Source of the DNA: a virus
Virus record (IMG/VR): IMGVR_UViG_3300032288_002726
Coordinates: 1 to 40,528 of that record
DNA: 40,528 nt
Reading direction: 5' to 3' (one strand)
Shown in pieces: positions 23,989 to 30,902 of this stretch (within the stretch, counting starts at the first letter, position 1; every line of letters starts with the position of its first letter). Made by a program: the position numbers and the translations under genes. The notes under the pieces were generated by a model that saw only the letters and a program-made list of their open reading frames with translations, made no database searches and was not told where the DNA came from.

Positions 23989-26006
23989 CAATCAATCTCC
24001 TTCATGTAGTAGGGGGTCTCAAACCCATCGCCCCTCAAAGGCAAGCCCGGTGCCCAGCCCATGCTGCGGCCCATGATCTCCTCAACTTGCTGCAATGTGC
24101 CCTGGCCATACGGCACCTCGGTCACGTCCTCATCATGCACAGTGAACAGCTGCTCGATACCCGCTTCGTCCAGCGCCAGCATCGCCTCTGCCAAGCAGTC
24201 ACGCGCAATCGCCTGAGTGATGTTCTCCACCAGCTTGCCGCCATAGGTGGCCAGCCTGGTCCACTGCTTGGTCTTTTGGTCCATGCCCTCGTATGTCAAG
24301 GACCCCTGGCTTGCCACAACAAACTGCCCGCCCGTGCTGGTCTCGCGCATCAGGTCCTGGGCTTCGATGCGCGGCTTCACGTAGAACAGCTCGCGCCCTG
24401 ACGGCAGCCGGATCGTCAGGAACCCGGACTCCCAGGTGAATCGCAGCTCAGTGCGGCCGCCAGCGATCAACAGCACCTCACTCGTGCGTCGGCGCACGGC
24501 CTGCTTGGCCTTCTCCTCGACCGCGTACCACAGCTTCACGATCTCGGGGTTGGCCTCGCGCCAGGCCACCTTGATGGGGTCCAGCTCCTCCTCTGTCAGG
24601 CCCATGGCCAAAGCGCCCATGGTCTTCAAAGCGCCGACCCCGCCCTGGTAACCCAAAGCCAGCTCGGCGATCTTGCCCTTTTGCCGGTAGGGTGACTTCT
24701 TGCCAACCGATCCGGGTGTCAGCTTGAACATCTGTTCAGCCGAGGCTTCGTAGATTTTGCCGTGGGTGTTGAACACCTCAAGCCTCCACACGCACCAGGC
24801 CAGCCAAGCGATCACACGGGCCTCAATGGCGCTGAAATCGACTGGGATGAGCCTAGCCCCTGGCCGTGCAATAAAAGCCGTCCTGATGAGCTGTGAGAGC
24901 GTGTCAGGCACATTCCCAAACAACATCTCCAGCGATTCGTAGTCTCGCGCTTTCAACAAGTCACGAGCCAAGGCGATGTCCTTGAGTTTGTTTTGCGGCA
25001 GGTTCTGCACCTGCACGATCCGGCCAGCCCACCGGCCGGTGCGGTTGGCACCGTAGAACTGGGTCAGCCCACGCACGCAGTCGTCGATGCACATCGCCCT
25101 GGCCATGGCGTGGTACTTGGACACCGAGGTCTTGGCCAGCTCTTGTCGCAGCTCTAGGACCCGCTTGACCACGCTGCTGTCGGTGTTGGCAAGCAGGGTG
25201 GGCACGGCCTTCTTGGTCAGGTCCACGATGGTCGTGTCGTCCTCCTCTTCTTGCAGCCACTTCAAGAGCTGGTTGCGTGAGTTGGGATTGTCCAAGCCGG
25301 TGAGGCGTTCGGCTTCGGCCAGTGTGCGCTGGCGCACGATCGCATCGCACTCGATGGCAGCCTCGACCAGCTTGCGGTCCAGCTTCACGCCCTTGGTCAT
25401 CATGCGGTGGTCAAGGTGCCACAGCTTCCATTCGGACTCAGGCACCGGGAACTTGGCCAGCCTTTCAGCGATGGCGTGTTCGCTCTCCACGTCGGCCGCG
25501 CAGTAGTCCTTGAACAGCTGCCACTTGGCCGGGTCATGGTGTGCGTGGTTGCGTGTGCGCCCGCCGTTGACCTTGGTCGGTTTGCAAGGCAGGCAGAAGT
25601 ACCGGATGAGTGACCAGCCGATCGCCATCTTTTGCTTCTCGGGAGGCAGGCCCACGACGCGGCCTACGTCTGCGAGGTTGCCCGGCATGCCCAGGTACAA
25701 GGCGTGCACGCTTGTGCACTTCCACTGGGTCACGTCAAGCGCGCGGCCCAGGTGCCGGTTCAAACATGCCAACTCAAAGGCCGCGTTGTATGCGGTCTTT
25801 TGAATGGTCGGGTCGTCAATTGCTTCCAAGATGTGTGGCGGGATTTTCTCTCCGGCTATCAGGTCAACAACGTGCACCTGGCCGCTGCCGTACTTGAAGC
25901 CAAACAGCATGATTTGAAAGTCATTGCTCTCGGCGTACTTGTGCACGCCGCACTTCTTCAAGTCAACGCTGCTGTAGGTCTCCAGGTCAATGCGGAGGAT
26001 GGTCAT
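23988..26006 (-). CDS. Family A DNA polymerase with 3'-5' exonuclease
   Basis: A 672-residue replicative polymerase. The exonuclease has D7-L-E9 (Exo I), Y73-N-A-A-F-E78 (Exo II) and Y168-C-A-A-D172 (Exo III, YxxxD), so proofreading is probably active. The polymerase has D390-F-S-A-I-E (motif A), R441-Q-K-G-K-I-A-E-L-A-L-G-Y453 (motif B/O helix) and V-H624-D-E626 (motif C). N-R-T-G-R-W-A-G-R and Q-N-L-P are the family's primer-template blocks. There is no 5'-nuclease domain, as usual for phage enzymes. It overlaps its upstream neighbour by four bases and lies in one operon with SSB, nuclease and dNTP hydrolase genes. Confidence 0.95.
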   Translation of the reverse strand: MTILRIDLETYSSVDLKKCGVHKYAESNDFQIMLFGFKYGSGQVHVVDLIAGEKIPPHILEAIDDPTIQKTAYNAAFELACLNRHLGRALDVTQWKCTSVHALYLGMPGNLADVGRVVGLPPEKQKMAIGWSLIRYFCLPCKPTKVNGGRTRNHAHHDPAKWQLFKDYCAADVESEHAIAERLAKFPVPESEWKLWHLDHRMMTKGVKLDRKLVEAAIECDAIVRQRTLAEAERLTGLDNPNSRNQLLKWLQEEEDDTTIVDLTKKAVPTLLANTDSSVVKRVLELRQELAKTSVSKYHAMARAMCIDDCVRGLTQFYGANRTGRWAGRIVQVQNLPQNKLKDIALARDLLKARDYESLEMLFGNVPDTLSQLIRTAFIARPGARLIPVDFSAIEARVIAWLAWCVWRLEVFNTHGKIYEASAEQMFKLTPGSVGKKSPYRQKGKIAELALGYQGGVGALKTMGALAMGLTEEELDPIKVAWREANPEIVKLWYAVEEKAKQAVRRRTSEVLLIAGGRTELRFTWESGFLTIRLPSGRELFYVKPRIEAQDLMRETSTGGQFVVASQGSLTYEGMDQKTKQWTRLATYGGKLVENITQAIARDCLAEAMLALDEAGIEQLFTVHDEDVTEVPYGQGTLQQVEEIMGRSMGWAPGLPLRGDGFETPYYMKEID

Positions 26007-26221
26007 GCCTGTTCTTTCGTGCGCGCGACCTTCACGCGGATTTGGCCCTCGCCAAGGTAGTACATCAAATGCGTCAGGAAGTCCTGCCGCATGTTGGTGG
26101 TGTCGATCTCGATGGTGGCTTCTTTGTACAGCACGATGCCGTCGGTGACCACCTTGGGGTTTTCGTAGGTGACCATGTGCTTGTGCACACTGAAGGTCGG
26201 GAGGTCTTCAGTCATGGTCAT
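26003..26221 (-). CDS. Small early protein upstream of polymerase
   Basis: A 72-residue protein. ATG 26221 overlaps the upstream stop as ATGA; ATG 26215 is an alternative. It contains V-L-Y-K-E-A-T-I-E-I-D-T-T-N-M and a basic C-terminus (I-R-V-K-V-A-R-T-K-E-Q-A). Coupling to the polymerase by a four-base overlap suggests a replication-associated role, but no domain is recognised. Confidence 0.7.
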   Translation of the reverse strand: MTMTEDLPTFSVHKHMVTYENPKVVTDGIVLYKEATIEIDTTNMRQDFLTHLMYYLGEGQIRVKVARTKEQA

Positions 26222-26478
26222 TCCGCTGGCCTCGTGTCGATGAACACCGGGGTCAAGTCACCCATCCAGGCACCGATCGTGTTGAACTCGAAGAACTCTT
26301 CGGCGTCTTCGCGGGACATGTCTCGCGCCAGAATGTCAATCACGATGGTGCGGTCGTAGGCAACCACCGGGTCCATGCCAAACCTATAGGTTACGCCGAT
26401 GATGGCTTCATCGAAATCTTTGGGTTCCAAAAAGATCGCGTTCTCCATCTCGTCCATGATCCGTTCACGAGTTGTCAT
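26218..26478 (-). CDS. Conserved acidic phage protein
   Basis: An 86-residue protein. D-E-A-I-I-G-V-T-Y-R-F-G-M and E-F-F-E-F-N-T-I-G-A-W-M-G make up a pattern I associate with a widespread small phage family of unknown function in replication operons. No catalytic motif. Four-base overlap with the downstream gene. Confidence 0.75.
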   Translation of the reverse strand: MTTRERIMDEMENAIFLEPKDFDEAIIGVTYRFGMDPVVAYDRTIVIDILARDMSREDAEEFFEFNTIGAWMGDLTPVFIDTRPAE

Positions 26479-26557
26479 GTTGATCCAGCCTTTCCAATAG
26501 CTTGACGATCAACGCTTCGTAATGGCGTATCAAAATCCATAGGTCTGCCTCCGGCAT
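26465..26557 (-). CDS. 30-residue microprotein
   Basis: MPEADLWILIRHYEALIVKL followed by LERLDQHDNS, with AGGAG eight bases before ATG 26557. Its stop overlaps the next gene by 14 bases, matching the operon's style. The frame stays open upstream to an ATG at 26644 (59 residues), but that start lacks a ribosome-binding site and would run through a terminator hairpin. It forms one amphipathic helix. Function unknown. Confidence 0.55.
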   Translation of the reverse strand: MPEADLWILIRHYEALIVKLLERLDQHDNS

Positions 26558-26600
26558 TCTGTTCTCCTGGTTTACTGTTTGGTGAAGGTGGTCCCTCACC

Positions 26601-26623
26601 AAAAAGCCCCCGTCTTTCCGGGG
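26601..26623 (-). terminator. Intrinsic terminator inside the leftward operon
   Basis: On the minus strand CCCCG, a six-base loop (GAAAGA), CGGGG, then GC and five T. The stem pairs plus-strand 26608-26612 with 26619-26623, and the T run is the complement of 26601-26605. It lies between the 62-residue gene and the 30-residue microprotein. It could set the expression ratio between the SSB end and the polymerase end of the operon. Confidence 0.65.
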
Positions 26624-26664
26624 TGTCATCGCGCCGGTGCTCATAACACCGGGTGTTGCGAAAC

Positions 26665-26853
26665 TTACTCAGCCTCTAGGGCTGGCGCTTGAGCTGCGTT
26701 CAGGCGTTCGATCTCTTTGATAAACTGATTTCTAGTTTGATCAAAAAGGTCATAGCCTTGCTCGATGGTCAGCTTGCGAAGCGATGCAAGCATCAGCTCT
26801 GCGCCTGCGGGTGTGAACTGTAAAGTCACAATGGGTTGGACTTGTTCAGTCAT
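26665..26853 (-). CDS. Small helical early protein
   Basis: A 62-residue protein with AGGAG before ATG 26853. The start overlaps the previous gene by eight bases. F-T-P-A-G-A-E-L-M-L-A-S-L-R-K-L precedes a long Gln/Arg/Glu helix. There is no cysteine, membrane segment or known motif. A terminator follows its stop. Confidence 0.7.
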   Translation of the reverse strand: MTEQVQPIVTLQFTPAGAELMLASLRKLTIEQGYDLFDQTRNQFIKEIERLNAAQAPALEAE

Positions 26854-27232
26854 TGATTATTTCTCCTGGTTGCGCGGGCATACTTGTCCGCATTACTTCC
26901 ACACTGTTTGGCCCAGCATGCGTGGTGTACGTACCCTTACCCCACTTACCGCCAAGCCACGACCCTAACCCGCTCTGAATGTCTTTTGGTTCAAACTTCC
27001 CAAATTTGATTTCTTGCACCTCACCGATCTTTGCGTCAAGATTAAACTGCTCTTTGTAAAAAGCTCTAATCTCTCCGTGTGAAAACCGGCGATTCGCCTG
27101 GCGTTTAGTCTTGTTCTTGACTTCCAGGGTTCCAAACTCTTCGCCATCATCAGTGATGATTTTAAATTTACAACCCATTGCATCAAGCAAAGTTACGGCG
27201 CGTTGCACCTCTCGCAGCTGGACCACTTTCAT
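26846..27232 (-). CDS. Basic phage protein, unknown function
   Basis: A 128-residue protein with GAGGAAA upstream of ATG 27232. Residues 40-75 are Lys/Arg-rich (K-N-K-T-K-R-Q-A-N-R-R-F) and suggest nucleic-acid contact. The C-terminal third is Gly/Trp-rich (G-L-G-S-W-L-G-G-K-W-G-K-G-T-Y). It lies directly after the DUF2815 single-strand-binding gene, so a recombination or replication accessory role is plausible but unproven. Confidence 0.72.
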   Translation of the reverse strand: MKVVQLREVQRAVTLLDAMGCKFKIITDDGEEFGTLEVKNKTKRQANRRFSHGEIRAFYKEQFNLDAKIGEVQEIKFGKFEPKDIQSGLGSWLGGKWGKGTYTTHAGPNSVEVMRTSMPAQPGEIIND

Positions 27233-27242
27233 TTTAATTTCC

Positions 27243-27785
27243 TCAGTTTAAAAAGTCGTCTTCGACTGCGGTGAAGTCGTCTTCGGCACGGGCACGGCCA
27301 GACAGTGAATCTCCGTCTGCCAATTTTTGCACGTTGTTCAAGCCAGCAGCAATGCCCTTGTTGCCGTCAACGCTGTACGCATACAGGTTGATTGACACTC
27401 GCGCATAGCAGCCGCTGTAAACCTCGGACTTATCCATGATGGGGTTCAATTGCGCATCTACAACCCCTGGCTTTTGGCCGCTGTTGCAGTTGACAAAGAA
27501 GTGACCCTTGTACTCAGGGCTTTTTTCAACGTCACGGTCCGTGTCGCCATCGCGCAGCGGCGTCTTGAAGCTGGACAAGAACTTGCCGCCCCAGGTCGTC
27601 GATGCTTTGGGGTCAGTCTTCACTGCCTCAATCGCGCCCTTGATTTTGTCAAGGGTTGCTTTGTCAGACTTGGGGATCAAGATCGCGGTGCTGTACTTGC
27701 CCTTGTCGTTCATCTCAAAAACGCTGACGTATGACAAACGCACTTTGCCGGTGATGACCTTGGTCGCATTGGTGGTAGTAGCCAT
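27243..27785 (-). CDS. Single-stranded DNA-binding protein (DUF2815)
   Basis: A 180-residue protein with AAGGAAA before ATG 27785. K-V-R-L-S-Y-V-S-V-F, Y-S-T-A-I-L-I-P-K-S-D, the central P-L-R-D-G-D, S-P-E-Y-K-G-H-F-F-V-N and V-Y-S-G-C-Y-A-R-V-S-I-N-L-Y-A-Y are diagnostic blocks of the DUF2815 family, an OB-fold-like phage SSB. It ends with an acidic tail (E-D-D-F-T-A-V-E-D-D-F-L-N), typical of SSBs that recruit partners. It is always seen with DUF2800 and a family A polymerase, as here. Confidence 0.9.
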   Translation of the reverse strand: MATTTNATKVITGKVRLSYVSVFEMNDKGKYSTAILIPKSDKATLDKIKGAIEAVKTDPKASTTWGGKFLSSFKTPLRDGDTDRDVEKSPEYKGHFFVNCNSGQKPGVVDAQLNPIMDKSEVYSGCYARVSINLYAYSVDGNKGIAAGLNNVQKLADGDSLSGRARAEDDFTAVEDDFLN

Positions 27786-27808
27786 TTCTGGTTTCCTTAT
27801 TTACTGAT

Positions 27809-28969
27809 TTACGAAAAATCCTCAGCTGCTGACGCAGCCGAAGCAAGTGCCGGTCTTTTATCGCTCTCCGGTACGAGCGTGGGTTTACCTTCGGGCTTGA
27901 CGATCAGACCGCCCAGCACCTCGATAAACACCTTCTTGCCGATCGCTTTCTCCATGGCAGTGATGCCAAGAAGACTGCGCTCGAACATGATCTCTTCAGG
28001 TACGCCCGCAGCCTTGAGCTTGGCGGCCACTGCATCCTGGTCACTGTATTTGCGATTGCTTCGACCCTCAACCAGTTTGAAGCCAGGCACCACGTTGTTG
28101 TGCTTGGTCGCTTGCTCAAGTGCGTATGTCTTCAGATCGTTGAACCAATCGATCACCATGTCCGCTTTGGGCAGCAGCTGCGCGATGCGCTCAGGTGACA
28201 AGGTGTCCGGTGTGGGCGGGGTAGGGTCAGCAAACTCAGCCTGGGCCACTGCGATGGCCTGCTCTGCGCGGGCTGGGCATGTGTAACGTGCCTTGCAAAA
28301 GCAGCTGGTGCAGTGGTCGCCTGCAACGAACTCGCCCTTACCCTCCCATGCCAGCTTGGCCAAGGGCTTGACCTCGTATGTGGCCCAGTCAAGCAGCTCC
28401 TCGATGGGCAGCTCTTCGGTGCCAAAGTTGTTGAGCCTTGGCTGCAACACGGTCATGCGCACACGGAAGATGTCGTACAGATGGCACAGCTCATTGAACG
28501 CACCAAGCCCGTACAAGCGCAGCTGGCTGTTCTTGATCGGGTCAACGTAGATGCCCTTGCCGTACTTCAGGTCCATCACCTCGACGCTGCCGTCGGTGAC
28601 GATCACCAAGTCGCCAGTGCCGAAGCCTTCCGGCACCCACAGGCTGAAGTCAAGACGACGCTCGACCATGATGACCGGGTCTTTGCAGTGCGCTCTCGCG
28701 TCCTCGATCCGCTCGATGGCATAGTCCACAGACGTGGCCACATGGTCTCGCAGCTCTTGGCTGTCAAAGTGCATGAGGTCTGCGGGTAGCGGCTCGATAG
28801 GGCGGCCCAGGTAGCTCAGCATCTCCTGCTCAAAGACCGCGTGTGCAAAGGTCCCTTCGCGTGCAACGTCACTGCCCTCGTCGGCGAACTGCGACTCCAG
28901 GTTTGCGCTGGGTGTGCACGTCATCCACTTCTCACTGCCTGATGCCGATAGCTTTGCGTGTGCTGTCAT
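27809..28969 (-). CDS. DUF2800 RecB/Cas4-like nuclease
   Basis: A 386-residue protein. ATG 28969 overlaps the stop of the upstream zinc-finger ORF as ATGA and has GAAGG before it. The N-terminus L-S-A-S-G-S-E-K-W-M-T-C-T-P-S-A is the family's opening. The PD-(D/E)XK core is visible as G-T-G-D-L-V-I-V, then V-E-V-M-D-L-K-Y-G-K-G (D-x-K). C-T-S-C-F-C-K-A-R-Y-T-C-P-A-R is a cysteine cluster like the 4Fe-4S site of Cas4/AddB nucleases. It is probably a recombination or replication nuclease acting with DUF2815. Confidence 0.9.
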   Translation of the reverse strand: MTAHAKLSASGSEKWMTCTPSANLESQFADEGSDVAREGTFAHAVFEQEMLSYLGRPIEPLPADLMHFDSQELRDHVATSVDYAIERIEDARAHCKDPVIMVERRLDFSLWVPEGFGTGDLVIVTDGSVEVMDLKYGKGIYVDPIKNSQLRLYGLGAFNELCHLYDIFRVRMTVLQPRLNNFGTEELPIEELLDWATYEVKPLAKLAWEGKGEFVAGDHCTSCFCKARYTCPARAEQAIAVAQAEFADPTPPTPDTLSPERIAQLLPKADMVIDWFNDLKTYALEQATKHNNVVPGFKLVEGRSNRKYSDQDAVAAKLKAAGVPEEIMFERSLLGITAMEKAIGKKVFIEVLGGLIVKPEGKPTLVPESDKRPALASAASAAEDFS

Positions 28970-29118
28970 TGGTTGCCTTCTTTGCACTTGTGCTCTTGAG
29001 CTTGTGCTTTGTTTTGAAAATAGGTGTTGCAGTCAGTGCAACGCCACACCTGGCCAACCGTCACTTTCGTGCGGTTGCCCGACTCGCGCATCTGCCAGGT
29101 GCGGACCAGCTCAATCAC
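28966..29118 (-). CDS. Small GTG-start zinc-finger protein
   Basis: A 50-residue ORF that fills the gap between the 69-residue gene and DUF2800. It starts at GTG 29118 in a GTGA overlap with the upstream stop and ends in an ATGA overlap with DUF2800; both overlaps match the operon's architecture. It contains V-W-R-C27-T-D-C30-N-T-Y-F and Q-E-H43-K-C45, a treble-clef or C2H2-like zinc site. An internal ATG at residue 10 is an alternative start. A DNA- or RNA-binding role is likely from the fold class. Confidence 0.7.
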   Translation of the reverse strand: MIELVRTWQMRESGNRTKVTVGQVWRCTDCNTYFQNKAQAQEHKCKEGNQ

Positions 29119-29324
29119 ACCGGCGCGCCTTCAATCTCGGGGTCCATGCCGTTGTACCAAGCGATCGCGTCGTCGGATACCTTCTTCGCGTTTGCGCTGA
29201 TGTAGCTTGCGATGATCAGTGCAGGTGTGGGCGGCTCGTCAAGCGCCTCTGGCCTGTCAAGCGTGCCCTCAACGGTGAACTGATGGTCAGGTGCATCTTT
29301 GATGATGAGTGTTGCTATAGTCAT
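29115..29324 (-). CDS. Small acidic early protein
   Basis: A 69-residue protein. ATG 29324 was chosen over GTG 29327 because GGAGG sits seven bases upstream of the ATG; it makes TGATG with the previous stop. M-T-I-A-T-L-I-I-K-D-A-P-D is a beta strand start, followed by an acidic linker and a helix (I-I-A-S-Y-I-S-A-N-A-K-K-V). No known domain. Confidence 0.68.
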   Translation of the reverse strand: MTIATLIIKDAPDHQFTVEGTLDRPEALDEPPTPALIIASYISANAKKVSDDAIAWYNGMDPEIEGAPV

Positions 29325-29698
29325 CACAGGGCCTCCGCTTGTGCCATCAAGTCCGCGTACTTGTCGGGGCTGATGTCGGTTAACTTCTTCGCGCCGAACT
29401 TGGCGATCAAGCCAGCGACCTCGTTCTTCTTGCCATCCTGGCTTAGGCCAGCGAGCTTGGCGCGCACGACCTCAAGACTCATCTCGGGTGCCGGGGCTTC
29501 GCCAGTGGCAGATGCAGAGTCCTTCGCAACGGCAGGCTCTGATTTGCTCTTGCGCTTTGGGGCCTCCGCAGCGGGGTCCTTTACCTCGGCCACGGTACCG
29601 CCGGGTGCGGTAGCTGCCATGTACTTGACCATCGCTTCAGCAACGGCGGCCGTTTGCTCGGGGGTCTCTGGTGTGAATGTGATTTGAATCATTGCCAT
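29324..29698 (-). CDS. Early protein with phage helical C-terminal domain
   Basis: A 124-residue protein. Residues 1-35 form an alpha/beta start (M-I-Q-I-T-F-T-P-E-T-P-E-Q) and 36-72 a Lys/Ala/Pro linker. Residues 75-124 are a helical module (V-R-A-K-L-A-G-L-S, K-N-E-V-A-G-L-I-A-K-F-G-A-K-K-L-T-D-I). I have seen that module in unrelated phage proteins of unknown function; it may be a protein-interaction or SAP-like domain. GAGAG precedes ATG 29698. Confidence 0.72.
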   Translation of the reverse strand: MAMIQITFTPETPEQTAAVAEAMVKYMAATAPGGTVAEVKDPAAEAPKRKSKSEPAVAKDSASATGEAPAPEMSLEVVRAKLAGLSQDGKKNEVAGLIAKFGAKKLTDISPDKYADLMAQAEAL

Positions 29699-29711
29699 CT
29701 CTCTTTTGGGT

Positions 29712-29942
29712 TTACAGGGTTACAGGTTCAGTGGACAGTGCTCCGAAAAGATCGGACACATATTGCTCGGTCGTTTTGCTCGACCCATTTGTCAAGCCGT
29801 TCATGGCGTAGTATTTTTCAACGTACTCCTTGGTGCTGCAAAAGGTGCCGACCTCGGGGAAAATTCGCCGTTCCGGATCGTTCTGCTCTTCGCGGCGTTT
29901 GCGCATGTATGCTGCAATGCGGGGGTCTTTGCGTTCTCTCAT
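29712..29942 (-). CDS. Small basic early protein
   Basis: A 76-residue protein beginning MRERKDPRIAAYMRKRREEQ, with ATGA overlap to the upstream gene. The N-terminal third is Arg-rich and the rest contains F-P-E-V-G-T-F, Y-V-E-K-Y-Y and a Ser/Thr-rich tail. The composition suggests RNA or DNA contact, but no fold is recognised. Confidence 0.68.
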   Translation of the reverse strand: MRERKDPRIAAYMRKRREEQNDPERRIFPEVGTFCSTKEYVEKYYAMNGLTNGSSKTTEQYVSDLFGALSTEPVTL

Positions 29943-30154
29943 TTGGACCTCCGACGCTCGGCCAATACCGTGACGAATGTTTCTTTCGGCTCGATGTACT
30001 TGGGCGGTTGGTTGGTGTAGATGGGACGCCATGTGGTCAGGCGCATCCAGGTTGCCTGGACATCTGAACCACTGGTCCATTTGAAATTCGGGTCCGATGC
30101 CGGAACCGTTGGCAAACACCTTGTGGCATTTGCTGGGATCATGAATTTCTGCAT
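29939..30154 (-). CDS. First gene of the leftward early operon, unknown
   Basis: A 71-residue protein. ATG 30154 has AAGGA eight bases upstream and lies about 28 bases from the start point predicted for the leftward promoter, so this is the promoter-proximal gene. It contains many Trp, Thr and Pro (F-K-W-T-S-G-S-D-V-Q-A-T-W) and ends with a basic tail (A-E-R-R-R-S-K). Promoter-proximal phage genes are often host-takeover proteins, but this is inference. Confidence 0.7.
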   Translation of the reverse strand: MQKFMIPANATRCLPTVPASDPNFKWTSGSDVQATWMRLTTWRPIYTNQPPKYIEPKETFVTVLAERRRSK

Positions 30155-30187
30155 GCTGTTTTCCTTGTTTGCTGTTTTGGTGGACGC

Positions 30188-30232
30188 GATGATAGCACAG
30201 CTTACGAATCGTGTGCAAGTAATGCTATCATC
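30188..30232. promoter_or_regulatory. Symmetric divergent promoter-operator
   Basis: A perfect 10-base inverted repeat, GATGATAGCA (30188-30197) and TGCTATCATC (30223-30232), carries an extended -10 (TGC-TATCAT) for each direction. The rightward -35 is TTACGA at 30202-30207. The leftward -35 is TTGCAC, complement of 30213-30218. Both have 18-base spacers. A looser inner palindrome, CTT...AAG (30201-30219), covers both -35 elements and is a natural operator for the adjacent Cro-like protein. Confidence 0.8.
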
Positions 30233-30239
30233 CGCCCCC

Positions 30240-30452
30240 ATGACAGTCGAACAAATCATTCGTTCCCTCGGGGGACCAGCAGTTGTCGGGCGATACCTGG
30301 GCATTCGTGGCCAGGCCGTCAGCCATTGGATTCGCTTGGGCCGTGTGCCGGTGGATCGGGTGCCTGGCGTTTTGCGCTTGGCCAAGAAGCAACGCACGCA
30401 TCTGAGGGCTGAGCAGGTCAGGCCAGACATTGACTGGGCTGCTTTGAAATGA
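30240..30452 (+). CDS. Cro/YdaS-like helix-turn-helix repressor, probably leaderless
   Basis: A 70-residue protein. E-Q-I-I-R-S-L-G-G-P-A-V-V-G-R-Y-L-G-I is the first two helices, and R-G-Q-A-V-S-H-W-I-R-L-G-R-V-P is the recognition helix and turn typical of Cro/YdaS proteins. R-P-D-I-D-W near the C-terminus is the family's closing motif. There is no ribosome-binding site, and the predicted transcription start (7-8 bases after TATCAT) falls at or just before the ATG, so translation is likely leaderless, like lambda cI from PRM. It should bind the operator at 30188-30232 and set the balance of the two early operons. Confidence 0.85.
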   Translation: MTVEQIIRSLGGPAVVGRYLGIRGQAVSHWIRLGRVPVDRVPGVLRLAKKQRTHLRAEQVRPDIDWAALK

Positions 30453-30643
30453 CTGAACTCGAAATGGTCTTGTCAATTGAAGCAATTCATTCACTGCTCA
30501 ACGGGGACCAGATAGTGTTTGACATTGAAGAAGACGGCGTGAGAGTAGTGATGACATGCGACGAGAAAGCTGTGCTAACCTTTCGCGACCAGATCAGAAA
30601 AGCGATGCTTGATTTTTTACCTGCTCATCCATCGATCAACTGA
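30449..30643 (+). CDS. Small acidic early protein
   Basis: A 64-residue protein starting in an ATGA overlap with the repressor gene, so translation is probably coupled. It is acidic and alpha/beta (I-V-F-D-I-E-E-D-G-V-R-V-V-M-T). Position beside a Cro-like gene could suggest an accessory regulator, but no motif supports it. Confidence 0.65.
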   Translation: MTELEMVLSIEAIHSLLNGDQIVFDIEEDGVRVVMTCDEKAVLTFRDQIRKAMLDFLPAHPSIN

Positions 30644-30691
30644 AAACAAAACCGATCTGCACGGATTGCAGTGTGTATTTAAGGAGCCTTC

Positions 30692-30892
30692 ATGCTTTCA
30701 AGAACAGAGTATTTCAGGGACCTGCTTGAGGACTGCGTCATCGCAGCCAGGCAGGCCGAGATAGATAACCAGGACATGGGCGCGGTGATCTCTGCTTTGG
30801 TTCTCTCGGACAGTTACAACGGCCTGCGAAAGGCCCTGCTCCAAATAGACTCGACGCGATTAGGTACTGCATTCCCACCCCGTAATTACTGA
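30692..30892 (+). CDS. Small helical early protein
   Basis: A 66-residue protein with AAGGAG seven bases before ATG 30692. All-helical: F-R-D-L-L-E-D-C-V-I-A-A-R-Q-A-E and L-R-K-A-L-L-Q-I. The short gap from 30644 to 30691 shows no hairpin or promoter. Function unknown. Confidence 0.68.
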   Translation: MLSRTEYFRDLLEDCVIAARQAEIDNQDMGAVISALVLSDSYNGLRKALLQIDSTRLGTAFPPRNY

Positions 30893-30902
30893 GGGGTGTC
30901 GA

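Noticed and set aside
29712-30430. Long minus-strand frames of 163-168 codons crossing the divergent promoter
   Set aside because: They would start inside the rightward operon or run through the promoter; internal ATGs at 30154 and 29942 have a ribosome-binding site or an ATGA overlap and give compact genes.
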